64,000 nt of DNA from Sporosarcina ureae (GCF_002109325.1 NZ_CP015348.1:399501-463500), one strand, 5' to 3'; positions 26,223-34,647 are shown, counted from the first letter of the stretch. The notes: generated from the sequence alone by a model not told the origin. Program-made: numbers and translations.

Positions 26223-27089
26223 TTGAAAAGTTGTTGGGTTATTTATAATGGTAGTTTGACGAGTGATAAATTCGAGGATCAGGCACGACTTGTGCAAGAA
26301 GCGGCAGAACGTGCAGGTGTGACAGCGAAAACCCTGAAAAATTATGAAGTACTGATGGATGTGCAGAACCACATTGCAAATGCACCTGACTTCGTTGTCT
26401 TTCTTGATAAAGATACATTGCTTGCAACACATTTGAAAAATTCAGGTATTCCCGTCTTCAATGATCCTGAAGTAATTGAGACGTGTGATAATAAAGCGAA
26501 GCAGTATTTGGAGTTGGCAAAACATGGTGTTGCGATGCCGAAGACGATTATCGCACCGAAAGTCTATACGAATTTCACAATTACCGATAGCGGTTATTAC
26601 GAGCATGTTCTTGAGACACTTGGTTTGCCGATGATTATTAAAGAAGGTCATGGTTCATTCGGTATGAAAGTCTATTTGATTGAGACGAAGGAAGCGTTTG
26701 ATGAGAAAGTTCATGAACTACGTGGAGTCGATTATGTATTCCAGGAATTTATTGAAAGCAGTCGAGGACGGGATCTCCGCGTCAACATCGTGGGCGATCA
26801 GATCATTGCAGCTATGTATCGTCACTCGGAGACAGATTTCCGAGCGAATATTACGAACGGCGGTGTGGCTGAAGTTGTAGAATTGACAGCCGCACAGGAA
26901 ACCCTTGCGATGGAAGCTGCAAAAGCAGTAGGTGCTGAATTTGCGGGAGTCGATCTGTTATTCGGTCCGGATGAACAGCCTGTAGTCTGTGAAGTCAATG
27001 GCGCAGCACATATCCGTAATCTCTTGAACGTCACTGGCATTAACGTAGCTGATGCGATGATCGCGTACATATTGGAGAAGATTAAATGA
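26223..27089 (+). CDS. ATP-grasp ligase, RimK-like (first of pair)
   Basis: 288 residues. ATP-grasp elements in order: lid loop IIKEGHGSFGMKVYL, hinge FQEFIES, DLRVNIVGDQIIAAMYR, and the metal ligands in GVDLLFGPDEQPVVCEVNGAAHIRN (Asp ... Glu-x-Asn), all intact. RimK-type enzymes join a carboxylate to an amine with ATP, often adding glutamate. The acceptor here is unknown. TTG at 26223 follows AAAGGTGG by 8 nt. GTG at 26211 is an alternative. It is divergent from folC with only 59 bp between the starts, and overlaps the next gene by 4 nt. Confidence 0.82.
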   Translation: MKSCWVIYNGSLTSDKFEDQARLVQEAAERAGVTAKTLKNYEVLMDVQNHIANAPDFVVFLDKDTLLATHLKNSGIPVFNDPEVIETCDNKAKQYLELAKHGVAMPKTIIAPKVYTNFTITDSGYYEHVLETLGLPMIIKEGHGSFGMKVYLIETKEAFDEKVHELRGVDYVFQEFIESSRGRDLRVNIVGDQIIAAMYRHSETDFRANITNGGVAEVVELTAAQETLAMEAAKAVGAEFAGVDLLFGPDEQPVVCEVNGAAHIRNLLNVTGINVADAMIAYILEKIK

Positions 27090-27871
27090 AAGGTGTAGTC
27101 TACTATAATGAAGAGGAAGCGAAACGGAATCAGGCGTTTATCGAAGACTTATTGAAAGAAGCGACTAACACCGGTATAGAATTAAAACTGATAACCGTGC
27201 CGCCTACTGAACCTCTAGACTTCATTTTATTCCGAGACCGTCATCCTGATTTGTCTTTAGAATTAGAGCAAGCCGGCTATCGCATGTATAACCGAGCGAG
27301 TGTTCAAAAGATCGCCAATGATAAATTGCGTACATTTGAGCTCGCAACTTTGCTAGGTATTCCAGCAGTTCCCACATTCAGAGCGGATCGACTTCCACAA
27401 TTGCCTTTCATATTGAAAACTCGTGGGGGTCATGGTGGAAGCGAAGTGTTTTTATGTGAATCAACGCAACAAGTTGAAGAAGTGTTGAATCAATATAATT
27501 CTGACGAGCTAATCGCGCAGCCTTTCATTGAATCCAATGCAACTGACGTCCGTGTATTTATGCTCGGCAACGAAGTTCTTGGAGCTGTGAAACGAACAGG
27601 TGCAGAGGATTCATTCAAATCTAATTACGCATTAGGCGGTACAATCGAAAAGTTTACTTTGAACGATTCTCAAACGAAACAAGTCCAAAAGATTTCCCAG
27701 GCAATTTCAAGCGATTATATCGGTATTGATTTCATACTTCCTACTGAAGGCGGTTGGTTGCTCAATGAAATTGAAGATCCTGTCGGTGCACGCTCTCTGT
27801 ATCAAACACATGACTTTTCAGTCGCAAAGAAATTACTCGACTATATTAGTAAACAACTGGGTGATATATGA
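27086..27871 (+). CDS. ATP-grasp ligase, RimK-like (second of pair)
   Basis: 261 residues. ATP-grasp loop FILKTRGGHGGSEVFL, then AQPFIESNATDVRVFMLGNEVLGAVKRTG, then GIDFILPTEGGWLLNEIEDPVGARSLY. The last motif has Glu-Asp where RimK enzymes usually have Asn-Ser, so metal binding may be altered. Shorter and strongly diverged from its neighbour, so not a recent duplicate. It overlaps both neighbours by 4 nt. Two different ATP-grasp proteins in series suggest stepwise ligation or a heterodimer. Product unknown. Confidence 0.8.
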   Translation: MKGVVYYNEEEAKRNQAFIEDLLKEATNTGIELKLITVPPTEPLDFILFRDRHPDLSLELEQAGYRMYNRASVQKIANDKLRTFELATLLGIPAVPTFRADRLPQLPFILKTRGGHGGSEVFLCESTQQVEEVLNQYNSDELIAQPFIESNATDVRVFMLGNEVLGAVKRTGAEDSFKSNYALGGTIEKFTLNDSQTKQVQKISQAISSDYIGIDFILPTEGGWLLNEIEDPVGARSLYQTHDFSVAKKLLDYISKQLGDI

Positions 27872-28788
27872 TGATACGAAAACGCTATACGAATTTAGAT
27901 GATGTAGACACACATAAGACTCTCCGCGATATGATTCGCTGGCAGAAGGAACGCAGCGAGAATAAGAAAGATTTACGCGTCGTGATCGAGCAAGCACCTT
28001 CTAAAGAAACAGAAAAACTTTCTATCAATCGATCAGAGACATCGATCACTTGGATTGGGCACTCGACTTTTTTAATTCAGATCAATGGGCTGAATATACT
28101 TACTGATCCGGTATGGGCGAAGCGTATGGGATTTCAGAATCGATTGACTGAACCTGGTATTTCTCTTAAAGAGTTACCGGCGATCGACGTCGTATTCATT
28201 TCTCACGGCCATTATGATCATCTGGATTTCGCAACGATCAGACGTCTAAAAGGCAATCCTACATATTTTGTTCCAGTTGGATTGAGCAGCAAGTTTAAGA
28301 TACGTGGATATAAAAAAGTGATTGAAGCGGAATGGTTTGATTCATTTGTGCTTGAGTGCATGACGTTCACGTTCGTACCCGCACAGCACTGGACGAAACG
28401 TACATTGACGGACACGAATACTTCTCACTGGGGTGGCTGGATCATCGAAAGTGAACATCATGCCATTTACTTCGTTGGGGATACAGGATACTTCCGTGGA
28501 TTCCAAGAAATAGCGAAACGTTTTACTATTGATACGGTACTTATACCGATTGGCGCGTATGAGCCCGAATGGTTTATGAAGGAAAGTCACTTAACTCCTG
28601 AAGATGCGGTGAAAGGATTTTTAGAAGTAGCGGCCACGACATTCATTCCGATGCATTACGGAGCGTACCACTTGGCAGATGACACGGGTCCAGAAGCGAT
28701 TGAACGACTGGAAGCGGAGTGGAATAAATTGCAGTTGGATGAAGATCGATTGAAGAAATTACTTATTGGTGAGACATTGTGGATCTGA
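27868..28788 (+). CDS. NAPE-PLD-like metallo-beta-lactamase-fold hydrolase
   Basis: 306 residues. Zinc-binding HGHYDH (ISHGHYDHLD), further ligands in FVPAQHWTKRTLTDTNTSHWGGW, VGDTGY and PMHYGAY. The PAQHW...RTL..TN block is typical of the N-acyl-phosphatidylethanolamine phospholipase D branch, whose bacterial members are largely uncharacterised. The N-terminal 50 residues are charged. Third gene of an operon with two ATP-grasp ligases and followed by a strong terminator, so hydrolysis of a conjugate made by the ligases is conceivable. Confidence 0.85.
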   Translation: MMIRKRYTNLDDVDTHKTLRDMIRWQKERSENKKDLRVVIEQAPSKETEKLSINRSETSITWIGHSTFLIQINGLNILTDPVWAKRMGFQNRLTEPGISLKELPAIDVVFISHGHYDHLDFATIRRLKGNPTYFVPVGLSSKFKIRGYKKVIEAEWFDSFVLECMTFTFVPAQHWTKRTLTDTNTSHWGGWIIESEHHAIYFVGDTGYFRGFQEIAKRFTIDTVLIPIGAYEPEWFMKESHLTPEDAVKGFLEVAATTFIPMHYGAYHLADDTGPEAIERLEAEWNKLQLDEDRLKKLLIGETLWI

Positions 28789-28790
28789 TA

Positions 28791-28848
28791 AAAAAGAGGC
28801 TATCGCAGAACGTCATTTTCCAATGATTCTCTGCGGTAGCTTCTTTTT
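28791..28848 (+). terminator. Terminator of the ATP-grasp/hydrolase operon
   Basis: Very long hairpin: arms 28791-28817 and 28822-28848 pair almost throughout around TTCC, ending in TTCTTTTT. Confidence 0.9.
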
Positions 28849-28892
28849 AGTTGAGGAATGATCCATACTATATAAACTCCACGGAGCGTTTG

Positions 28893-28921
28893 TTGAAACG
28901 AAAGCTGTCTACCCCTATGAT
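28893..28921 (+). promoter_or_regulatory. Promoter of the XRE-type regulator
   Basis: TTGAAA (28893-28898), 17-bp spacer, TATGAT (28916-28921), 25 bp before the start codon of the regulator. Confidence 0.65.
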
Positions 28922-28945
28922 TAATATAGAGCAGGAGGGAAAACG

Positions 28946-29530
28946 ATGGGTACAAATAAGGTCGGTGAATTAATTTATAAAGTCCGTAAAGAAAAAGGAC
29001 TTACACAGAAACAACTGGCTGATCAAATGAACATTTCAGATCGGACCATCTCCAAATGGGAGCGTGGATATGGTTATCCTGATGTCTCGCTACTATCTGA
29101 TTTATCCGGACTATTAGGCGTCAACATAGAAAATATCTTGGAAGGTGATTTGCTTTCCAATGAATTCATAGGAGGAAATATGAAAAAATCTAAGTACTTT
29201 GTCTGTCCATCATGCAATAATATCGTCATGGCAACGGGCGATATTACAATATCTTGCTGCGGCAGAAAACTGGAAGCTCTTGAAGCAAAGAAAGCAATAG
29301 ATGAAGAAAAATTAACTATAGAAGAAATGGACAATGAACGATTTATTTCAAGTGTTCATCCGATGACAAAAGATCATTATATTTCGTTTATCGCATTCGC
29401 CACGGGTGACCAAGTCCAAATCATCAAACAATATCCTGAGTGGAACTTCCAAACAAGACTACCTATACGAAAGCACGGCACATTGCTATGGTACGATACA
29501 AAACTCGGTTTTTATTATCAATTGATCTAA
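28946..29530 (+). CDS. XRE-family transcriptional regulator with C-terminal Cys-rich domain
   Basis: 194 residues. Residues 7-62 are a helix-turn-helix of the XRE type (GELIYKVRKEKGLTQKQLADQMNISDRTISKWERGYGYPDVSLLSDLS). Residues about 80-110 hold CPSCNN...ISCCGRKLEALEA, a likely small zinc-binding knot. The C-terminal 70 residues (HPMTKDHYISFIAFATGDQVQIIKQYPEWNF) form a beta-rich domain resembling desulfoferrodoxin-like folds by feel only. Possibly redox or metal responsive. GCAGGAGGG precedes the ATG. Single-gene unit. Confidence 0.8.
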   Translation: MGTNKVGELIYKVRKEKGLTQKQLADQMNISDRTISKWERGYGYPDVSLLSDLSGLLGVNIENILEGDLLSNEFIGGNMKKSKYFVCPSCNNIVMATGDITISCCGRKLEALEAKKAIDEEKLTIEEMDNERFISSVHPMTKDHYISFIAFATGDQVQIIKQYPEWNFQTRLPIRKHGTLLWYDTKLGFYYQLI

Positions 29531-29545
29531 GCGAAAATAGACGGC

Positions 29546-29578
29546 AAAAAAGCACTTCCATCAACGAAGTGCTTTTTT
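29546..29578. terminator. Bidirectional terminator between convergent genes
   Basis: Perfect 13-bp stem (29546-29558 with 29566-29578), A-run on one side and T-run on the other, serving both the regulator and the hydrolase gene opposite. Confidence 0.9.
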
Positions 29579-29587
29579 TATGATTTT

Positions 29588-30190
29588 TTAATTGGCTCTA
29601 AAAAATTCTACTGTTTTCATAAATGTAATCTGAGCTAACGCTTTATCATATTCGGTAGCATACGGATCACAAAATCCATGCTGCGCATCAAAAACTTCTA
29701 TTTCCACATTCGGTTTGTCTAATTTCACTACCATTTCATTCACATCAAACGACTTCTCGGCGCTAGGAAAATAAAGCAATGTCGGACACGTCGGCTGAAT
29801 CTCCACATAATCTCGAATACGTGATCCATAATATCCGACGATTCCATCTACATCCTTTTCCTCACTGCACGACCAAGCAACTGTAGCCCCTACACTAAAT
29901 CCTAGGATGAATATTTTCGAGTATTGTTCTTTCATACCCTTCACTAACTCTATTACTTTCTCCGCGCTGTCATCGAAGCCCGCGTATGCCATGAAGTTCT
30001 TATAAGCCATTCCTTCTTCAATATAATCGAAAGGGATTACTTGCGGTAATAGATTCGGACAAACTACATCAAAGTTTTGCCTAGACAGTGATTCACATAT
30101 ATCTTGTATAAATAGGTTGATTCCGTATATTTCATGAAGGACAATAACACAACTCGAAGAACCCGTCTGTATTTTCAACATGTCGCTCAA
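29588..30190 (-). CDS. Dienelactone-hydrolase-like alpha/beta hydrolase
   Basis: 200 residues. Nucleophile elbow GFSVGAT with Ser99, where classic dienelactone hydrolases have Cys. Conserved HEIYG near the N terminus and the catalytic His in DAQHGFCD (about residue 170). Substrate unknown. Cytosolic, no signal peptide. The start appears to be the TTG at 30190, because it overlaps the stop of the upstream 25-codon ORF (TTGA). An internal ATG at 30181 is the alternative. Confidence 0.82.
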   Translation of the reverse strand: MSDMLKIQTGSSSCVIVLHEIYGINLFIQDICESLSRQNFDVVCPNLLPQVIPFDYIEEGMAYKNFMAYAGFDDSAEKVIELVKGMKEQYSKIFILGFSVGATVAWSCSEEKDVDGIVGYYGSRIRDYVEIQPTCPTLLYFPSAEKSFDVNEMVVKLDKPNVEIEVFDAQHGFCDPYATEYDKALAQITFMKTVEFFRAN

Positions 30191-30264
30191 GATGCGCGTT
30201 TACCTAAAGTAACCGATTCAATGATCAGAACCGCCACCAAAGCAGATACTACTTTTTTCATCAT
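30187..30264 (-). CDS. 25-residue small hydrophobic peptide, coupled to the hydrolase gene
   Basis: Short ORF with start ATG-ATG at 30264 and GAGGT about 8 nt upstream. The peptide, MMKKVVSALVAVLIIESVTLG with a KRAS end, has a basic N terminus and a hydrophobic middle, like a mini membrane peptide or signal peptide. Its TGA (30187-30189) overlaps the TTG start of the next gene. Conservation unknown. It could be a real micropeptide or a translated leader. Confidence 0.5.
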   Translation of the reverse strand: MMKKVVSALVAVLIIESVTLGKRAS

Positions 30265-30282
30265 ATCGTATACCTCATTTCT

Positions 30283-30594
30283 TTACATCTCTTCTTTACT
30301 ACCATAAAATTCATAAGCGAAATATCCACCTAATAAACCTAATGACGCGCCTAAACTAAACGCAAAGCCTAACGTTATTGGAGAGATCATACTAATAAGC
30401 AAACCAAGTATACAACCAATCAACATGCCAAGCGGTATCAAACTGTCCAGTAATGTCTGGGCGCTCGTCGACTTTTTCTTAGCCAAAGCCCCTTGTTTCA
30501 TTTTATTGTCTAAACGTCTAATGACAAACACCACAATCAGGCCCGCTATTATAATAGGAAGTACAATGCCGAAAATATCTATGATCGTTTGCAT
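30283..30594 (-). CDS. Small membrane protein of unknown function
   Basis: 103 residues. An N-terminal membrane helix (about 4-24), a Lys-rich loop, then two closely spaced hydrophobic segments (LIPLGMLIGCILGLLISM and LGFAFSLGASLGLLGGYFAYEFYG), so probably three helices. ATG at 30594 follows AAAGGGG by 8 nt. No family recognised. Between the 25-codon ORF and a lipoprotein gene on the same strand. Confidence 0.7.
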   Translation of the reverse strand: MQTIIDIFGIVLPIIIAGLIVVFVIRRLDNKMKQGALAKKKSTSAQTLLDSLIPLGMLIGCILGLLISMISPITLGFAFSLGASLGLLGGYFAYEFYGSKEEM

Positions 30595-30673
30595 ACAAGT
30601 AGCCCCTTTCTTAAAATGAAACAAATAATTATATTATGTAAAGTATATGGTTTTTCTTCTATACATCTACTTG

Positions 30674-31123
30674 CTACTCTATTAGCACGTTCCCTACATA
30701 TTCTACTGTTCCGCTATCCGCGAGAAGATGCAAAACGATAATGTATTCACCTTTTTCTTCAGGCATTGAAAACACTTCGCCATCTACTTCTATATCGGTC
30801 TTGATGTCATTTTTAAGAACATAAGCACTAAGCTTCTTAATAGCGAAATCTTGACTCACAAACACGACGCTCACTTCTTGTGCTGCACCATACACTAAAG
30901 TTTTCTCTTCTTTTGCGACAGCGAATATATCATCTGTTTTCTTAGTATACAATTGATCTGAATCCCATTCGATATTTACCGCAGCAAGCTTTTCTGTTCC
31001 AAGATAGTCTGTGGTATTCATAAGCGTAACATCTGGCGGTGTAAAATCATATTTTTCACCAAGGCAAGCGCTGAATAAAAACGCAGAACATATTACGAAG
31101 GCCAACAAGTAGACTGATTTCAT
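30674..31123 (-). CDS. Putative lipoprotein
   Basis: 149 residues. Signal peptide MKSVYLLAFVICSAFLFSAC with lipobox LFSAC at its end. The mature part is a small acidic beta-rich domain without recognised motifs. Start ATG at 31123 after GGAGG. Function unknown. Confidence 0.75.
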   Translation of the reverse strand: MKSVYLLAFVICSAFLFSACLGEKYDFTPPDVTLMNTTDYLGTEKLAAVNIEWDSDQLYTKKTDDIFAVAKEEKTLVYGAAQEVSVVFVSQDFAIKKLSAYVLKNDIKTDIEVDGEVFSMPEEKGEYIIVLHLLADSGTVEYVGNVLIE

Positions 31124-31177
31124 AGAACACCTCCATATTAAACACAATTAATCTGTAATCAATATTCGGTACTGTTA

Positions 31178-31696
31178 TTATCTACAAAAATTGGATTTAT
31201 AGTTCATTAATACATCCTCAATATAATCCCACACAATGACTTCTCCATTATGAACTTCAAAAACTTTACCATGTGTATTATGTCCATCAGATTTCATAGA
31301 ATTAAAGTTCCCCATGAAATTCTTAACATAAGTAGTAGGATATTTTTTCTCATCCGCGCATCTATTTATCAGATTATCAAGCGTTACAACTCCATATTCA
31401 CTTTCGACTTGAAAGAATGCTCGTACGATTTTATGGTTATTTTGTTGAGATTTATATGCCCACATGGGAATCTTCGTTCGAGCTTTCCCAGTATCTGCGT
31501 TTAATTTTCCAACATCTATACTTTTTAATCTTTTCGGTTCACTATATTCTTGTGAGACTCTGGAAAAGCTATTTGCTATATACTGCATTATTTGTTTCTC
31601 CAGTACATCGTCGGCGTTCTCTTTATTGAGTTGCAATGCCAGTTCAAACTTTTCCAGGACATCTTGATTAATTCTACATATGAAATCTTTCTGCAT
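31178..31696 (-). CDS. Protein of unknown function with possible ribbon-helix-helix start
   Basis: 172 residues. The first 45 residues (MQKDFICRINQDVLEKFELAL, then ADDVLEKQIMQYIANSF) look like a ribbon-helix-helix DNA-binding or antitoxin-like fold. The rest (AYKSQQNNHKIVRAFFQVESEYGVVTL ... MKSDGHNTHGKVFEV) is a compact domain I do not recognise. No obvious toxin partner adjoins it. ATG with a weak upstream GGGG. Candidate accessory gene. Confidence 0.55.
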   Translation of the reverse strand: MQKDFICRINQDVLEKFELALQLNKENADDVLEKQIMQYIANSFSRVSQEYSEPKRLKSIDVGKLNADTGKARTKIPMWAYKSQQNNHKIVRAFFQVESEYGVVTLDNLINRCADEKKYPTTYVKNFMGNFNSMKSDGHNTHGKVFEVHNGEVIVWDYIEDVLMNYKSNFCR

Positions 31697-31757
31697 ATTA
31701 ATCCCCCTACATTAATCGCTTTAATTAAGACAAATAAAATTGAGCAATCTTGGAATA

Positions 31758-32282
31758 TTAGCCCCTGTGTTTCACTTCATACCAACTGAGTGCTTCTTCC
31801 TCCAGAGCCTTCACAAACAAATTTTTCCCATCTATATAACATTCAATCTCGTCAGGAAACGCGTTAGCCAGTTTCTTTTTCAAGTCTCCATAAAGCTTAC
31901 TTTTTTCAGAATGAACACGAAGATAATCTCTAACAGCCAAATGACGAGTGATATCATAATGATTGTCTTCTTGAAATACATGGATTTGATGCGTTCTAAG
32001 ATTTTCACCTTTTCTAAAATAGCGCCGACCTGCAATTCCAAATTCCCCAAGTGCTTCATAACCGATTTCATTCATTTTCACGGTTAAAGCATCCACATTT
32101 TCAATACATTTCACTACGGGCAGTATATCGATAATTGGTTTCGCTGCTAACCCTTCAACAGAAGTACTACCTATATGATGAATATCTACTAATTCATCTT
32201 TAAAAATAGCAGCTAATTTTTGGGACTCTTTTTCGAAGAGTTTAGGCCACTCTGTATGATAATCAACAACTATCACTCTCAT
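31758..32282 (-). CDS. GrpB family nucleotidyltransferase-fold protein
   Basis: 174 residues. Characteristic opening VVDYHTEWPKLFEKE and the block HHIGSTSVEGLAAKPIIDILPVV, matching the GrpB/UPF0157 family that shares the nucleotidyltransferase fold. Later HVFQEDNHYDITRHLAVRDYLR is also typical. Role uncertain. ATG at 32282 after AAGGAG. Confidence 0.85.
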   Translation of the reverse strand: MRVIVVDYHTEWPKLFEKESQKLAAIFKDELVDIHHIGSTSVEGLAAKPIIDILPVVKCIENVDALTVKMNEIGYEALGEFGIAGRRYFRKGENLRTHQIHVFQEDNHYDITRHLAVRDYLRVHSEKSKLYGDLKKKLANAFPDEIECYIDGKNLFVKALEEEALSWYEVKHRG

Positions 32283-32352
32283 ATAATGTCTCCTTAACAA
32301 TAGATCTTCTAGTCTCCAGGTAGAAAATGGCATCCAACACTAAACATTTTCC

Positions 32353-33384
32353 TTACTCTACGCCACTTTCAAGAATTGAAAACGTCTTTCGTTCACAATC
32401 GATCTCCGCCATCGCCCCATAAGGTAACATAAACTTAGGTTCCGTATGACCAAAATTCAAATTGTACAAGATAGGCAAATGTTCTAAACTGTACTCTTTC
32501 ATCACCTTACGAATTTCCACTTTATATTCTTCGTAATATTTCTCATCTTGAGGTTTCCCAAAAATAATCCCATTCGCTTTTTGCAATATTCCTTGTGCTG
32601 CATAATTTCTCAACCAGTATCGAATAAAATCCGGTTCAGGTTTCTCTTCAGATGTTTCGAAGAACAGAATACTGTCATTCCAGTACGCTGTATCCGGCCA
32701 AAGTTCCGTCCCTTTCGCAAACTCCAATACTTCAATGCAGCCACCAATTAGTTGACCTTTTGCAGTACCCGAACCTTGAAGTACCTCATAGCCAGTATTC
32801 TGATTCATCGTACGACGGGTATGTTTATTCGTTTCAATCCATTCCAGCCGCTCACTTGTCCAACTTTCTGCTGATTGAATCTCACCGATTATTTCATTCG
32901 AAAAGAGAGTTCGATTCACCTTTTCGATCGTATAGGGATCCATCTCCACATTTTCAGCAAAGTCCGTTAAAATAGCCGGTCCATAGAATGAAGAGATACC
33001 TGCCTTATGGCAAAACAAATGGGATATGGTGACATCAGAGTATCCACTGAATATCTTCGGATTATTTTGTATGACCGTGAAGTCGATATAAGGAAGCAAT
33101 CGGATACTATCTTCTCCCCCGATATTCGCAAAAATTGCTTTAATGGTTGGATCACGAAATGCCGTCATCAAATCTTCAGCACGCGCTTGCGGATTCTCAT
33201 ACAGATAGTCTCCTCCCTTCAAACTGTTTGGCATTGGCACTACTTTCAATCCGAACACTTCTTCCAGTCTTTTCACACCTTGTTCATAACGCCACTTGAT
33301 CTCAGGTTCACCCGCGCCTCCCCATGAGGGACTGACTGTTGCGACGGTATCTCCTGGTTGTAGTTTCATTGGTTTTTTCAGCAT
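32353..33384 (-). CDS. S66 family peptidase (MccF / LD-carboxypeptidase-like)
   Basis: 343 residues. Ser nucleophile in SGYSD (Ser116), with Glu and His of the triad in GGCIEVL and FGHTEP. The start LQPGDTVATVSPSWGGAGE and PMPNSLKGG loop are typical of the MccF-type branch, which cleaves the amide of microcin C-like peptidyl nucleotides. The related LdcA branch acts on muropeptides. No signal peptide, so cytosolic. Full family length. Could give immunity to peptide-nucleotide antibiotics. Confidence 0.87.
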   Translation of the reverse strand: MLKKPMKLQPGDTVATVSPSWGGAGEPEIKWRYEQGVKRLEEVFGLKVVPMPNSLKGGDYLYENPQARAEDLMTAFRDPTIKAIFANIGGEDSIRLLPYIDFTVIQNNPKIFSGYSDVTISHLFCHKAGISSFYGPAILTDFAENVEMDPYTIEKVNRTLFSNEIIGEIQSAESWTSERLEWIETNKHTRRTMNQNTGYEVLQGSGTAKGQLIGGCIEVLEFAKGTELWPDTAYWNDSILFFETSEEKPEPDFIRYWLRNYAAQGILQKANGIIFGKPQDEKYYEEYKVEIRKVMKEYSLEHLPILYNLNFGHTEPKFMLPYGAMAEIDCERKTFSILESGVE

Positions 33385-33436
33385 ATTAAACCTCCCTTTG
33401 AATACTTCTTATGATAGAGTTTTGTTTATTAATACA

Positions 33437-34033
33437 TCACTTTCTACTTGTCGAGATCAACATCGTGGCGTCTTCATTCACAAAAATATTCTTCCCACTA
33501 TAAAAGTTTCTAATTTCAATGTCTTTAAAACCTACTTCTGATAACAGCTGTTTTAATTCTTCGTGTACAAATCCGTTATGAACCTTCGGATGTGTTACTT
33601 TTTCATTTTTATCAAAATCAATAATAATCAATTTCCCGTCTTCAGTAAGAACATTATATAATTCCTGTAGTATTTTTTTAGTATCTGGAACATGAAGTAG
33701 AACCAATGATACTAAAACAATGTCTGCCTGAAGTTCAGGACTCTCCTGTGTGAAATCCGTATAAAGAACTTTTGCGTTTGTAATTTCACCTCGAGAAATT
33801 TTAGCTTGCGCGACTTCCAGCATTTGCTGAGATGAATCTACCAGTAAAATTGACTCTACCAGATCCGCTAATGCTAACCCAACCAATCCCGTACCGCTTC
33901 CATAATCAATTAATGATTTTGAACGACTATCTTGTACTTCCGGCTTTACTTCCTCCGCTACAATCCTAGCTAATTCCTTTCGTTCATCCGAATCGTACCT
34001 TTTTGCCATTTGCTCAAATACATTTTCCTCCAT
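33437..34033 (-). CDS. SAM-dependent class I methyltransferase
   Basis: 198 residues. SAM-binding motif I LIDYGSGTGLVGLALA, acidic motif II LLVDSSQQML, then VSLVLLHVPDTKKIL and the C-terminal strand LIIIDFDKN. Methyl acceptor unknown. ATG at 34033 follows TAGGAGAG. The longer frame starting MEEITNLGEC lacks a ribosome site. Confidence 0.83.
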   Translation of the reverse strand: MEENVFEQMAKRYDSDERKELARIVAEEVKPEVQDSRSKSLIDYGSGTGLVGLALADLVESILLVDSSQQMLEVAQAKISRGEITNAKVLYTDFTQESPELQADIVLVSLVLLHVPDTKKILQELYNVLTEDGKLIIIDFDKNEKVTHPKVHNGFVHEELKQLLSEVGFKDIEIRNFYSGKNIFVNEDATMLISTSRK

Positions 34034-34072
34034 AGTACACTCTCCTAAATTCGTGATTTCTTCCATCTCATT

Positions 34073-34560
34073 TCATTCAATGATCAGCACCATCTGAACC
34101 GTCTTCAATATATGACCAGCAAAATCCTCATCATATTCCGCAACCATCTTAAATCCTTTTGCTTCATAAAACTGTCTTCCGATCCAATTTTCCTCTTCGA
34201 CTTCCACAACAACTTCTTTCACACCTTCAAGTTCTTTTATACCTTTTCTTAAAAGAGCTGTTCCTATTCCCTCCCCTTGCTAGCTAGATATAAATAAATC
34301 GCTCGTAGCTCTGTCCTACCTGCCTCATCCACCGGAGAAAAATCAACGAACCCAACTACCTCACTCGCGTCTTCTGCAACGAATACATGCGAACCAGCCA
34401 AACGCTTCTTCAACATCTCATTACTATACGCCACCCGGAGAAAATCATCCTGAATTTCCCGAGGAATAATTCCCTCATACGTAGTATGCCAACTTTCACT
34501 AGCAACATGCTGGACACTTACAACATCTTCATCTTTCATTTCACGCACCACATAGCTCAT
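34073..34560 (-). pseudogene. GNAT acetyltransferase, frameshifted
   Basis: Two frames give one GNAT. The N-terminal part starts at ATG 34560 (GAGGGGG upstream): MSYVVREMKDED ... ELRAIYLY. It breaks at about 34280, within CTAGCTAGCAAGG. From there another frame continues QGEGIGTALLRKGIKELEG ... ENWIGRQFYEAKGFK to a TGA at 34073-34075. QGxGIGTALL is the acetyl-CoA pyrophosphate loop, so the gene is full length apart from the shift. An extra or missing base beside the CTAG duplication may be a real mutation or a sequencing error. Confidence 0.8.
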
Positions 34561-34617
34561 ATAAAATCCCCCTCGCCTATTTCTAAATATTATAAATCCA
34601 ATTATACCCATAACTCG

Positions 34618-34647
34618 CCAGTAATACTATCCGTAGCGTATTACTGG
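34618..34647. repeat. Perfect 10-bp inverted repeat upstream of the GNAT pseudogene
   Basis: CCAGTAATAC (34618-34627) and GTATTACTGG (34638-34647), with a 10-nt centre. There is no T-run on either side, so an operator-like site or a relic is more likely than a terminator. Confidence 0.5.

Noticed and set aside
26223..27871. ATP-grasp pair as glutathione or folate polyglutamate synthesis genes
   Set aside because: The sequences lack GshA/GshB-specific motifs and folC is divergent, so any link to folate is only proximity.
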